From Deinococci bacterium (lineage in GTDB: Bacteria; Deinococcota; Deinococci; Deinococcales; Trueperaceae): DNA of 32,727 nucleotides. The translations under genes were made by a program, and so were the position numbers. This document shows, one piece after another, positions 25,844-32,727 of the stretch (position 1 is the stretch's first letter; every line of letters starts with the position of its first letter). The notes under the pieces were generated by a model. It was not told the origin of the DNA. It did no database searches and saw only the letters and a program-made list of their open reading frames with translations. The DNA lies in the NCBI GenBank assembly GCA_030149325.1, contig JASBRS010000101.1, forward strand, positions 1-32,727. The letters run 5' to 3'.

Positions 25844-26033
25844 CGTCGGCCTCCTCGCGGGACGCGGCGTCCGACGGGCCGTCCGGCGCGCGCCGACCGG
25901 CACGCGCCAGCGCCTCCTTGAGCACGAACTCGATCTGGGCGTTGACGCTCCGGAGGTCGTCGGCCGCCCACTTCTCGAGCGCGGCGTAGACGGCCGGATC
26001 GATCCGCAACAGGAAGCGCTTCTTGTCGCTCAT
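25836..26033 (-). CDS. Arc/HicB-type ribbon-helix-helix DNA-binding protein
   Basis: This 65-residue protein begins [20 protein letters not shown], a beta strand with alternating residues that would enter the DNA major groove, followed by two helices ([10 protein letters not shown] and [16 protein letters not shown]). The phrase [18 protein letters not shown] is characteristic of small Arc-like proteins often annotated as HicB-family antitoxins. An Asp/Glu-rich, probably disordered tail ends the protein. No HicA-like toxin gene is adjacent; the neighbours encode an alpha/beta hydrolase (28 bp upstream) and a PH-like membrane protein (8-bp overlap). GGAGGAGC stands directly before the ATG. A repressor of its own operon, acting at the inverted repeat 28662-28689, is the simplest hypothesis. 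Confidence 0.88.
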   Translation of the reverse strand: MSDKKRFLLRIDPAVYAALEKWAADDLRSVNAQIEFVLKEALARAGRRAPDGPSDAASREEADDG

Positions 26034-26061
26034 GCTCCTCCGGTAGATCTCCCTGCGGGTC

Positions 26062-27798
26062 TCACGGGGCCGCCACGAGGGCGCCGAGCAGGTAGCTGGC
26101 GAGCGCGTCGACGAGGCTCGGCGCCACCATCGTGCCGCGTCCGGGGAGGGCGTTCGCCATGGCCGGACCGTCGGTGGTGTAGAGGTCGTGCTCCAGGTCC
26201 GGAAAGATCAGGTAGGTGGCGTGCGGAGCCGCCGCCGCCAGCGCCTCGCCGTTGGGGACCTTCACCTGCACGTCCTTGCCGCCCTGCACTACCAGTACCG
26301 GCGCCTCCACGGCGGCTGCCAAGGCGACGGGATCCTGTGTCAGCTCGCTGCGCAGCAGTCCCGCCGCGTGCGCGAACATGCCGGCGATGGGGTTGTCGGC
26401 GAGCGCGCCGGTCAGGTCCAGCGTCGTTCCCTGACTGGCCTCGATGGCCGCCAGGGCGGCCCGCGTCTGGGCCTCGACGGTGGCGACCCGTGCATCGCTG
26501 GCGCCGCCGGTCCGCGCCTGCTGGACGAGCTGGTCGAGCAGGATCTGGCCCAGCGGCCGCCCCGGCGACTCCAGCAGCACCACCGCGGCCGGCGTGACGT
26601 AGCCCCGTGCCGTGGCGAAGAGCGCCACCAGCCCGCCCTCGGAGTGCCCCATCAGACCGACGCGCCGCGGATCGAGATCGGGCTGCGCCCGCAAGAGCGC
26701 CATCCAGTCGGCGGTGTTCTGGGCGTAGGTCTCCAGCGTCACGGCGTTGCCGTTGCCGCTGCTGGCGCCGATCCCGAGCTTGTCGATCCGCAGCACGGCA
26801 TAGCCGCGGCAACCGAGGGCGTAGGCCAGCTGGCGGTACATGCCGTTGGTGATCAGCGGCGGCGCGTCGCCGTTGCGGTCCACCGCTCCACTGCCGGGGA
26901 GCAGCAGCAGTGCCGGCGCCAGCGTGCGGCCCTGCGTCGCCGGTCCGGTGGGCACGCTGAGCGTGCCGGCCAGCGTCTCGCCGGTGCTGGTGACCTTGAC
27001 GTCGCGCTCGCGGACGCAGGCGCGCTGCTCCTTCAGCCTGGCGTCCAGCGCCGCCACCGCCGTGGCCTCCGCCGCACTGGCCGCCGTCTTGGCGGCCGGC
27101 GTCTGGAGGACGTAGCGAAGGCTCGCCGAGGGTTGCTCGAAGAGCTGGATGGTGCCGGCGTCGTCGAGCCACAGTGTCACGGCGACGTGCTGACCTGCCA
27201 CCGCCAGGACGGCGTCGTAACGGTGCGCCCTGACCTGCCGGCCCACCACGTCCACGCCCTCCTCGCCGGCCGAGGTGAAGGTGACGGTGCCCGTGAGGGC
27301 GGCCTGGGGCACGAGCACGTCGAACGTGCGCGGCGCGCTGGCGGTCGGGTCGAGCAGCCGCGCCAGCACCTGCCAGCCGTCGAGCATGTTGTTGTCGATC
27401 ACGGCCACCGGCCCGGGCAGGGCCACGTCGAGGGCCTGCTGGTGGCCCGCCTGGTCGATGGCGATGTGGGCCCGGTCGGCGCTGAAGCCGACCTCGATGG
27501 TGACCGGCGCCCCGCGGGCCGTCCCCTTCAGGCGGTAGCTGCTGACGTGGCCGGCGGCGTCGCTCACCAGGTGGTCGGTCAGCGTCGCCAGGCCGGTGAG
27601 GTCGAGCTTGGAGTCGCTGACGGTTCCGCCGCTGCCGTCGGCGCCCTGCGCGAGCGCGACCTCGAAGCTGCCCAGGGTCCGCCCGCCCTGCTCGATGGTG
27701 TAGCTCTGGGCCGACGCCACCCCCAGGCTGGCGGCCACGACGAGCGCGGTCAGCAGGCCGCGTCCGATGCGGCGCAGCCGCGCGCGCTCAGCCGGCAT
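26062..27798 (-). CDS. Secreted alpha/beta hydrolase with N-terminal beta-rich domain
   Basis: This 578-residue exported enzyme has a signal peptide ([23 protein letters not shown], cleavage near residue 31). Residues 31 to about 270 form a beta-rich region without a recognised motif ([18 protein letters not shown] ...). The hydrolase domain begins near [14 protein letters not shown]. The nucleophile elbow is GHSEGG with Ser386; Asp509 (GGKDVQV) and His537 (LEHDLY) complete a plausible triad, and [14 protein letters not shown] supplies the oxyanion strand. It resembles bacterial serine aminopeptidase-like/esterase (S9/DLH-type) hydrolases. The ATG at 27798 overlaps the SPFH stop by 11 bases, so the two are translationally coupled. 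The substrate is unknown; an ester or peptide of the envelope is possible. Confidence 0.87.
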   Translation of the reverse strand: MPAERARLRRIGRGLLTALVVAASLGVASAQSYTIEQGGRTLGSFEVALAQGADGSGGTVSDSKLDLTGLATLTDHLVSDAAGHVSSYRLKGTARGAPVTIEVGFSADRAHIAIDQAGHQQALDVALPGPVAVIDNNMLDGWQVLARLLDPTASAPRTFDVLVPQAALTGTVTFTSAGEEGVDVVGRQVRAHRYDAVLAVAGQHVAVTLWLDDAGTIQLFEQPSASLRYVLQTPAAKTAASAAEATAVAALDARLKEQRACVRERDVKVTSTGETLAGTLSVPTGPATQGRTLAPALLLLPGSGAVDRNGDAPPLITNGMYRQLAYALGCRGYAVLRIDKLGIGASSGNGNAVTLETYAQNTADWMALLRAQPDLDPRRVGLMGHSEGGLVALFATARGYVTPAAVVLLESPGRPLGQILLDQLVQQARTGGASDARVATVEAQTRAALAAIEASQGTTLDLTGALADNPIAGMFAHAAGLLRSELTQDPVALAAAVEAPVLVVQGGKDVQVKVPNGEALAAAAPHATYLIFPDLEHDLYTTDGPAMANALPGRGTMVAPSLVDALASYLLGALVAAP

Positions 27799-28666
27799 AG
27801 AGCGTACCGGTGTTGATCACGGGGGTGCTGGCCTGCTCGCTGGTGAGGGCCACCAGCAGGTTGTTGGCCATGGCCGCACGCTTGTCCTGATCGAGCTCGA
27901 CCACGCCCCGCTCGGCCAACCCGTCGAGCGCCTCCTCGACCATGCCGACGGCTGCCTCGACGATCAGGCGGCGGGCCGCCACCACGGCCTGCGCCTGCTG
28001 CCGCCGGAGCATCGCCTGGGCGATCTCGGGCGCGTAGGCGAGGTGCGTCAGGCGCGCCTCCAGGACGTCCACGCCGGCCACCTCGAGACGGGCGTCGAGC
28101 TCCTCCTTGAGGGCGTGCGCCAGCTCCTCGGGGTTCTCGCGCAGGCTCTGCCGGTCCTGGCCGCTGGCGTCGTAGGGGTAGCGGGTGGCGAGGCTCCGGA
28201 TGGCGGTCTCGGCCTGGATGTCGACGAACTCCTCGTAGTCGTCGACGTCGAACACCGCCTTGGCCGACTCGACCACGCGCCACACCACCACGGCGGCGAT
28301 CTCCACCGGGTTGCCGTCGGCGTCGTTGACCTTGAGCTTGTCCGAGTTGAAGTTGCGGACGCGGAGGCTGACCCGCCGCTTGCTGGTGAAGGGGTTGGTC
28401 CACCAGAAGCCCGGATCGCGGACGCTGCCGAAGTAGTTGCCGAAGAACACCAGCACCCGCGCCTCGTTGGGCTGGACGGTGAAGAAGCCGGCGGCGACCA
28501 GCAACGCCACCGCGCCCAGGGCCAGCGCCAGCACCAGCGTCGGCACGTGCTCGTTGGAGACGGCCACCACGAACTGCCACACCGAGACCACGGCCGCCGC
28601 GATCTCGAGCAGGAGGGGAAGGAAGCCGTTGACGGCGAACGCACGCTTCTCTTGGACGCGGATCAT
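27788..28666 (-). CDS. SPFH/Band 7 (stomatin-prohibitin) membrane protein
   Basis: This 292-residue scaffold protein is of the kind that assembles into membrane rings or microdomains. Two N-terminal helices (about 14-36 and 42-62) are followed by the SPFH domain: FFTVQPNEARVLVFFGNYFG, DPGFWWTNPF, SLRVRNFNSDKLKVNDADGN, VVVWRVVESAKAVFDVDDY and LEVAGVDVLEARLTHLAYAP. A helical region with AQAMLRRQQAQAVVAARR comes next, and the tail ends [10 protein letters not shown]. The ATG at 28666 has AGGAGG four bases upstream. It is the first gene of a four-gene operon. In my recollection small Arc-like genes accompany this SPFH subgroup in several phyla, so the pairing is probably functional. Confidence 0.92.
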   Translation of the reverse strand: MIRVQEKRAFAVNGFLPLLLEIAAAVVSVWQFVVAVSNEHVPTLVLALALGAVALLVAAGFFTVQPNEARVLVFFGNYFGSVRDPGFWWTNPFTSKRRVSLRVRNFNSDKLKVNDADGNPVEIAAVVVWRVVESAKAVFDVDDYEEFVDIQAETAIRSLATRYPYDASGQDRQSLRENPEELAHALKEELDARLEVAGVDVLEARLTHLAYAPEIAQAMLRRQQAQAVVAARRLIVEAAVGMVEEALDGLAERGVVELDQDKRAAMANNLLVALTSEQASTPVINTGTLYAG

Positions 28667-28689
28667 GGTACCTCCTTGAGGACCATGAT
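28662..28689. promoter_or_regulatory. Inverted repeat over the SPFH promoter and start codon
   Basis: ATCATGGT (28662-28669) and ACCATGAT (28682-28689) are perfect 8-bp arms around a 12-base centre that holds the ribosome site. One arm contains the SPFH start codon and the other reaches into the -10 box, so a dimeric or tetrameric protein bound here would block transcription. A site for the operon's own ribbon-helix-helix protein is the leading hypothesis. Confidence 0.6.
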
Positions 28690-28696
28690 GATATCA
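28688..28696 (-). promoter_or_regulatory. Extended -10 promoter of the SPFH operon
   Basis: TGATATCAT on the minus strand fits TGn-TANNNT. Transcription should start near 28681, about 15 bases before the ATG. No -35 match is visible, as expected for an extended -10 promoter. Confidence 0.6.
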
Positions 28697-28743
28697 GCGT
28701 GATACCGGTTCCGCGAGGGACATCGGTCCCTGGGCGCCGCGCC

Positions 28744-29511
28744 TCAGCCGCCGTCGGCGAGGATGCGCAGCCCCCTCAGGGTCAGGAGCGGGTCGGTCAC
28801 GTCCACGCGACGGGCGTGCGAGCGCACCACGTCCGCGAAGCCGCCCGTGGCGATGACCAGCGGGCGACCGTGCTCGGCCGGGATCTCGGCGGCCAGCCGC
28901 TCCACCATGCCGTCGACCAGCGCCGCGTAGCCGAAGACCAGGCCCGACTGCAGAGCGCTCACGGTGTTGCGCCCGATGGCGTGTTCCGGCGCCACCAGCT
29001 CCACTCGAGGCAACTTGGCGGCGCGCGCGAACAACGCCTCCGACGCCACCCCCGGGCCCGGCGCAAGCGCCACCCCGATCAGGCGGTGAGGGCGGACCAC
29101 CACGTCGAAGTTGGTCGCGGTGCCGAAGTCGACCACGATGAAGGCGTCGGCCTGGTACTCGAGCGCCGCCACGGCGTTGACCATGCGATCGGCGCCCACC
29201 TCGCGCGGGTTGTCGGTGTCGACGGTCAGGTAGGGGGCCACCAGGTCGACCGTCACCGCCTGCGTCGCGATCCCCCAGTAGCGGTCGAGGGCGCGCGCCA
29301 GCTCCGGCGCCACCGGCGGGACCACCGAGGAGACGATCGCCCGCTCGGGCGGCTCGAGCCCCTCCATCTCCAGCAGGCGGCCGAGCAGCACGCCGTACTC
29401 GTCGGACATGCGCATGCGGTCGGTGGCCACGCGCCACGACGCCACCAGCTCCGCTCCCCGGTACATCCCCAGGACGGTGGTGGTGTTGCCGACGTCGACC
29501 GCGAGCAGCAC
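28744..29511 (-). CDS. coaX: Type III pantothenate kinase
   Basis: This 255-residue cytosolic kinase phosphorylates pantothenate, the first committed step of coenzyme A synthesis, and is not feedback-inhibited by CoA in characterised members. The ASKHA-fold motifs are present: [14 protein letters not shown] (phosphate-binding loop with Asp6), the dimer-interface substrate motif [25 protein letters not shown] with the catalytic-region Asp, and [10 protein letters not shown]. The usual GGxIxPG segment reads [10 protein letters not shown], a mild variation. The GTG at 29511 is the family start ([10 protein letters not shown]) and lies 6 bases after TAAACT without a ribosome site, so the mRNA appears leaderless. 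It is divergent from dcd. Confidence 0.95.
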   Translation of the reverse strand: MLLAVDVGNTTTVLGMYRGAELVASWRVATDRMRMSDEYGVLLGRLLEMEGLEPPERAIVSSVVPPVAPELARALDRYWGIATQAVTVDLVAPYLTVDTDNPREVGADRMVNAVAALEYQADAFIVVDFGTATNFDVVVRPHRLIGVALAPGPGVASEALFARAAKLPRVELVAPEHAIGRNTVSALQSGLVFGYAALVDGMVERLAAEIPAEHGRPLVIATGGFADVVRSHARRVDVTDPLLTLRGLRILADGG

Positions 29512-29517
29512 GGCAGG

Positions 29518-29526
29518 AGTTTACCA
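29518..29526 (-). promoter_or_regulatory. Extended -10 of leaderless coaX
   Basis: TGGTAAACT on the minus strand is followed by six bases and the GTG start. It mirrors TGGTAGACT of dcd on the other strand. Confidence 0.7.
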
Positions 29527-29559
29527 CCGCCGCCCGGCGCGCCCCGGGTCGCGGCGCGC

Positions 29560-29568
29560 TGGTAGACT
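29560..29568 (+). promoter_or_regulatory. Extended -10 of leaderless dcd
   Basis: TGGTAGACT is followed by seven bases and the ATG at 29576; only C/T bases lie between, so there is no ribosome site. Confidence 0.7.
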
Positions 29569-29575
29569 CTCCCCC

Positions 29576-30124
29576 ATGAGCGTCAAACCCGACTGGTGGA
29601 TCCGCGAGCGCGCCGAGGAGGGCATGATCAGCCCCTTCGAGGAGGCGCTGGTGCGCGACGGCGTCATCAGCTACGGCCTCAGCAGCTTCGGCTACGACCT
29701 GCGCGCGGCGCCCGAGTGGCGCATCTTCGTCAACGCCTTCAACTCGGTGGTCGACCCCAAGCACTTCGACACCCGCAGCCTGGTCGAGTTCGAGGGCGAG
29801 ACCTGCATCATCCCCCCCAACAGCTTCGTGCTCACGCGCTCGGTGGAGTACCTGAGGATCCCCGACGACGTGATGGTGCTGGCGTTGGGCAAGTCGAGCT
29901 ACGCGCGCTGCGGGATCGTGGCCAACGTGACGCCGCTCGAGCCCGGCTGGGAGGGCCACGTCACGCTGGAGCTGTCCAACACCACCCCGCTGCCCGCCAA
30001 GGTCTACGCCAACGAGGGCATCGTGCAGTTGGTCTTCTTCCAGGGCGATCGCCCCAGCCAGACCTACGCCGAGCGCAAGGGCAAGTACCAGGGCCAGCGC
30101 GGCGTCACCCTGCCGCGCCTCTGA
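29576..30124 (+). CDS. dcd: dCTP deaminase
   Basis: This 182-residue enzyme of the dUTPase fold converts dCTP to dUTP, feeding dTMP synthesis. Key stretches are [34 protein letters not shown] and [19 protein letters not shown]. Glu132 in TLELSN is the expected general base, and GKSSYAR holds the phosphate-binding Ser and Arg (Lys replaces the first Arg of the enteric GRSS motif, as in many bacteria). The length fits the monofunctional form; a bifunctional dCTP deaminase/dUTPase cannot be excluded from sequence alone. The start ATG at 29576 gives the normal N-terminus, 7 bases after an extended -10. It is convergent with the histidine kinase gene, 33 bp away. Confidence 0.95.
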   Translation: MSVKPDWWIRERAEEGMISPFEEALVRDGVISYGLSSFGYDLRAAPEWRIFVNAFNSVVDPKHFDTRSLVEFEGETCIIPPNSFVLTRSVEYLRIPDDVMVLALGKSSYARCGIVANVTPLEPGWEGHVTLELSNTTPLPAKVYANEGIVQLVFFQGDRPSQTYAERKGKYQGQRGVTLPRL

Positions 30125-30157
30125 TCCGGCGCCGCGCCGCCGAGGCCGGGGAGCCGC

Positions 30158-31513
30158 TCAGGCGTCGCTGTCGTCGCCGACCTCGGCGCCCGGCAGCCGC
30201 ACCTGGAAGGTGGTCCGGCCCGGCCGGCTGGTGACCGCGACGCTCCCGCCGTGGTGCCGCGCGATCTGCTGGGCGATGGCCAGCCCCAGGCCGGCGCCGC
30301 CGCCCGTGCCCTTGTAGAACTTCTCGAAGATGTGCGGCAGCACCTCGGCCGGGATGCCGGGGCCGTCGTCGGTCACCGTCAGCACCACCCTCGGCCCGTC
30401 GCCGGCCAGCCCCAGCTCGACGCCGTCGCTGCCGCCGGAAGCGCGTACGGCGTTGGCCACCAGGTTGCGCACCAGTTGCCGCAGCCGGTCCGGGTCGCCC
30501 AGCACCAGGCCGTCGCCGTCCAGGCTCAAGCTCACGCCCGGGAACTCCTCCGCCACCGGGCGCAGCACGTCCTCGCCGACCTCCACCAGGTGCGGCGAGA
30601 TCTCCGGGACCAGCTCGCCGCGCGAGAGCTGGAGCAGGTCCTCCACCAGCCGGTTCATGCTGCGGCTCACGCGCCGGGCGTCCTGCAGGTCACGCTGCGC
30701 CTCGGGATCGCCGGCGTGCCGGCTGGCCCGCTCCAGGAACCCCTGCAGGCTGGTCAGCGGGGTGCGCAGCTCGTGGCTGGTCTCCGCCAGGAAGGCGCGC
30801 TGGGCGTCAATCGCCTCGCGCAGGCGCAGCAGCAGGCCGTTGAGGCTCTCGGTCAGCCGCCCCACCTCGTCGCCGGGGCCCTCGTAGGGGATGGTCTCGA
30901 GCCGGTCGGGGCCGAGGCGGCTGGCCAGTCTCGACAGCCGCGCGATGGGCCGCAGCGCGGCGGCCGCCACCGCGTAGCCGACGCCCGCGCTCAGCACCAC
31001 CAGCGCCAGCCCCGTGATCAGCAGCGCCCGCGACAGCCCGGTGAGCGCCATCCCGATGTAGGACGGGTCGGCGAGCACCGCCACCACCCCCACGTCGAAG
31101 GGCGCGAGGGCCGCCTCCATCGGCTTGCCGCCGAGCTTCCCGCTCCACATCAGGCTCGAGCGCCGGGCGGCCGCCACGTCGGAGGGCGGGATGGCCGCCT
31201 GGGCGCGCTCGAACTCCGGCTTGGAGGCCACCAGCAGGTTGCCCATGGGGTCGTACACCTGCACCACCACGCCGCCGGTGGGGCCGGTCACGCGGGTGCT
31301 GGCGCTCCCCTGGGAGCCCTCGCGGTAGAGCTGCGCCACTGCGCCGGCGTCCTCGCGCAGCGCCGTGCGGAGGTCGGAGTAGAGGCTCGAGCGCACCACC
31401 AGGTAGGCCGCCAGGACGGCGACCACCGCCAGGACCGCGATGGCCAGGGTGGCGGTCGCGGCCACGCGCCAGGTCAGCGGCAGACCGCCGGTCCGGAGCG
31501 GGCGCATGCTCAC
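30158..31513 (-). CDS. Two-component sensor histidine kinase
   Basis: This 451-residue membrane sensor partners the OmpR-type regulator encoded just upstream. Helix 1 (about 16-40) and helix 2 (about 160-187) enclose an extracytoplasmic region of ~120 residues without a recognised fold. A HAMP linker follows (ALRPIARLSRLASRL ... DEVGRLTESLNGLL). The phosphorylated residue is His247 in FLAETSHELRTPL. The ATPase domain has LVRNLVANAVRAS (N box), VTDDGPGIP (G1), IFEKFYKG (F box) and GGAGLGLAIAQQIARHHGG (G2), so the kinase looks active. The GTG at 31513 is preferred because GGAGG stands eight bases upstream; ATG 31507 is an alternative. The signal is unknown. Confidence 0.94.
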   Translation of the reverse strand: MSMRPLRTGGLPLTWRVAATATLAIAVLAVVAVLAAYLVVRSSLYSDLRTALREDAGAVAQLYREGSQGSASTRVTGPTGGVVVQVYDPMGNLLVASKPEFERAQAAIPPSDVAAARRSSLMWSGKLGGKPMEAALAPFDVGVVAVLADPSYIGMALTGLSRALLITGLALVVLSAGVGYAVAAAALRPIARLSRLASRLGPDRLETIPYEGPGDEVGRLTESLNGLLLRLREAIDAQRAFLAETSHELRTPLTSLQGFLERASRHAGDPEAQRDLQDARRVSRSMNRLVEDLLQLSRGELVPEISPHLVEVGEDVLRPVAEEFPGVSLSLDGDGLVLGDPDRLRQLVRNLVANAVRASGGSDGVELGLAGDGPRVVLTVTDDGPGIPAEVLPHIFEKFYKGTGGGAGLGLAIAQQIARHHGGSVAVTSRPGRTTFQVRLPGAEVGDDSDA

Positions 31514-31552
31514 CTCACGCGCCTCCGGTCCCCGGCCGTGGCAGGGGACGCC

Positions 31553-31592
31553 GGCGCCCCGTGGGCCGCCGCCGTGCTGCCGATGGGGCGCC
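31553..31592. other. Inverted repeat between response regulator and kinase genes
   Basis: GGCGCCCC (31553-31560) and GGGGCGCC (31585-31592) are perfect 8-bp arms around 24 bases in the 90-bp gap separating the two genes. An RNA hairpin here could lower kinase expression relative to the regulator. In this GC-rich sequence it could also be chance. Confidence 0.35.
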
Positions 31593-31603
31593 GGGCGCCA
31601 CGG

Positions 31604-32272
31604 TCAGGACTTCAGGGCGTACCCGATGCCGCGCACCGTCCGGATGACGCCGTAGCCGCCGGCATCGCGCAGCTTGCCACGGATGTTCGCGATGTGCACG
31701 TCGACGACGTTGCTGGATGGGGGCAGGTTCTCACCCCAGACGTTGCTCTCGATCTCCTTGCGACTGTACACGCGCCCCGGCTGACTGGCCAGGTAGGCCA
31801 GCAGGTCGTACTCGCGCGGGCTGAGCCGCACCTCGTCCTCGCCCCAGAACACCTGCCGTCGGACCGGGTCGATGGTCATGTCGCCGACCTTGCGCGTGGC
31901 GCCGAGGCTGCGCTTGCGGAGCTGCACGTTGATGCGCGCCACCAGCTCCTCGACGTGGAAGGGCTTGGCCAGGTAGTCGTCGACGCCGGCGTTGAGCATC
32001 TCGACCTTGGTACCGAGCTCGTCGGCCGCCGTCAGGATGACGATCGGGGTGTCGCCGGTGCGGCGGATGCGCCGCGCGATCTCCTGACCGCTCAGGTCGG
32101 GCAGCCCCAGATCGAGCACCACCAGGTCGGGCTCCGCCTCGCGGATCGCCGACAGGCCGCGCATGCCGCTCTCGTAGGGCAGCACCTCGTAGCCGGCGTC
32201 CTGGAGCTCCAGGGTGAGCAGGCGGAGGATGTCCACGTCGTCCTCGACGATCAGGATCCGCTTCTTCGGCAC
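31604..32272 (-). CDS. OmpR/PhoB-family response regulator
   Basis: This 222-residue DNA-binding regulator has a receiver domain with the acidic pair Asp11/Asp12 (LIVEDDVDI), phospho-acceptor Asp54 (VVLDLGLPDLSG), switch Thr81 and Lys103 (YLAKPFHVEEL). The C-terminal winged helix is of OmpR type: VRLSPREYDLLAYLASQPG, YSRKEIESNVWG, VVDVHIANIRGKL and IRTVRGIGYAL. The GTG at 32272 follows the upstream gene's TAG directly, with GGGGGAG as ribosome site inside that gene's end, so the two are tightly coupled. The cognate kinase follows after 90 bp. Targets are not evident in the window. Confidence 0.95.
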   Translation of the reverse strand: MPKKRILIVEDDVDILRLLTLELQDAGYEVLPYESGMRGLSAIREAEPDLVVLDLGLPDLSGQEIARRIRRTGDTPIVILTAADELGTKVEMLNAGVDDYLAKPFHVEELVARINVQLRKRSLGATRKVGDMTIDPVRRQVFWGEDEVRLSPREYDLLAYLASQPGRVYSRKEIESNVWGENLPPSSNVVDVHIANIRGKLRDAGGYGVIRTVRGIGYALKS

Positions 32273-32650
32273 CTACTCCCCCTTCCCGGACTGGACCACC
32301 AGCGCGACCCCGCGCTCCTCGAGCAAGGCCCGTAACGACAGCGGCTGATCGCTGTCCGGGACCTGCAGCAGGATGTCCTTGCCGTCCACGCTGATCCTAC
32401 CGCTGATGGCCCGAGCCCCGCTGAGGGCGGCGGCGCGTTCGGCCTCGGTGGCGTCGGGCGGGAAGATCAGCAGCCGCAGCTCCGTGCCAGGCGGCAGGGG
32501 CGTCTCGAAGAGCAGCTGATCGTTCTGGATGCGGGCGCTGGCGTACACCGTGAGCAGGTCGGGCGACACCAGCCGCACCTCGGTGCCAGCCGGCAGGGCG
32601 GGCAGGCCCACCAGGGCCTGGGCGAAGAACACCAGTGCCGCGCCGCTCAC
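32273..32650 (-). CDS. Small exported protein of unknown function upstream of a two-component system
   Basis: This 125-residue protein has a hydrophobic N-terminus (SGAALVFFAQALVGLPALPAG) that may be a weak signal peptide or anchor; it lacks the usual basic residues. The remainder alternates short beta strands (TEVRLVSPDLLTVYASARI, QLLFETPLPPGTELRLLIFP) with one helix (EAERAAALSGARAIS), compatible with a small beta-sandwich. I recognise no family. The only in-frame start is the GTG at 32650, preceded by GGAAGG about 7 bases upstream and overlapping the stop of an 11-codon micro-ORF. It abuts the response regulator, so it is probably an accessory, perhaps signal-sensing, part of that two-component system. 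Confidence 0.7.
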   Translation of the reverse strand: MSGAALVFFAQALVGLPALPAGTEVRLVSPDLLTVYASARIQNDQLLFETPLPPGTELRLLIFPPDATEAERAAALSGARAISGRISVDGKDILLQVPDSDQPLSLRALLEERGVALVVQSGKGE

Positions 32651-32682
32651 GGCGTGCCTTCCGGGAGGCTCGCTCGCTCCAT
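32647..32682 (-). CDS. Leaderless 11-codon micro-ORF (possible leader peptide)
   Basis: ATG at 32682 opens MERASLPEGTP and a TGA that overlaps the GTG start of the following gene (GTGA). The ATG lies 6 bases after TAGCAT, so the transcript would begin at or next to it. Translation could deliver ribosomes to the GTG by termination-reinitiation. The peptide has no run of a single amino acid that would suggest classical attenuation. It may be chance. Confidence 0.4.
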   Translation of the reverse strand: MERASLPEGTP

Positions 32683-32688
32683 GGCCTC

Positions 32689-32697
32689 ATGCTAGCA
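32689..32697 (-). promoter_or_regulatory. Extended -10 promoter of the two-component operon
   Basis: TGCTAGCAT on the minus strand fits TGn-TANNNT. It is followed by six bases and the ATG of the micro-ORF. The last 30 bases of the window (32698-32727) show nothing further. Confidence 0.5.
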
Positions 32698-32727
32698 GCG
32701 TGCCGTGAAATGGCTGCAGGAGCGACT

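Noticed and set aside
25836-26033. HicAB-type toxin-antitoxin pair
   Set aside because: The 65-residue protein resembles the antitoxin DNA-binding part, but no small HicA-like toxin gene is adjacent.
28662-28689. RNA hairpin hiding the SPFH ribosome site as a thermosensor-like switch
   Set aside because: The upstream arm largely precedes the predicted transcription start, so the RNA would lack most of it. A DNA operator explains the repeat better unless the start maps further upstream.

Overview
The window is about 32.7 kb of uniformly GC-rich, densely coding bacterial DNA. Several traits suggest the phylum Deinococcota, perhaps a Truepera-like lineage: (i) several genes have a TANNNT or TGnTANNNT -10 box only 6-7 bases before the start codon, the leaderless arrangement known from Deinococcus; (ii) the AlaRS and dCTP deaminase sequences read like deinococcal ones; (iii) a small predicted outer-membrane barrel ends in Phe. 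The taxonomic placement is inference. No rRNA, tRNA, CRISPR array, insertion sequence or prophage gene is visible.

Positions 1-4762 (minus strand): a carbohydrate-uptake operon read as LacI regulator, sugar-binding protein, MalF-type permease, MalG-type permease, then a truncated gene that may be a sugar isomerase. A perfect 14-bp palindrome with a CG centre lies upstream of the regulator and is the likely operator. Two GC hairpins separate the binding-protein gene from the permeases.

Positions 4787-12484: a 1748-residue membrane c-di-GMP enzyme (7TM, PAS, about five GAF-like modules, PAS, GGDEF, EAL; minus), an unknown 144-residue protein (plus), a DinB-family protein (minus) and an MFS transporter (minus).

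Positions 12569-17732 (plus): a housekeeping run alaS, Cof-type HAD phosphatase, ruvX and mltG with almost no spacing, resembling the alaS-ruvX-mltG order of Firmicutes.

Positions 17826-21176: a TRAP transporter with dctQ-dctM on plus and its Tat-exported binding protein dctP convergent on minus. The facing 3' ends are separated by strong hairpins.

Positions 21331-25287 (plus): a phosphonate/phosphate-type ABC operon phnD-phnC-phnE. A near-perfect hairpin lies between phnD and phnC, and PhnE carries about 285 extra N-terminal residues with several membrane helices. A small predicted outer-membrane protein with its own promoter follows.

Positions 25247-28696 (minus): a compact four-gene operon encoding an SPFH membrane protein, a secreted alpha/beta hydrolase, a ribbon-helix-helix DNA-binding protein and a membrane PH-like protein. 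An inverted repeat overlaps its promoter and first start codon. This is the best candidate in the window for a poorly described functional module.

Positions 28744-32697: coaX and dcd are divergent from two back-to-back extended -10 promoters and both look leaderless. They are followed on minus by a two-component system (response regulator, histidine kinase) preceded by a small unknown protein, whose start overlaps the end of an 11-codon, apparently leaderless micro-ORF.
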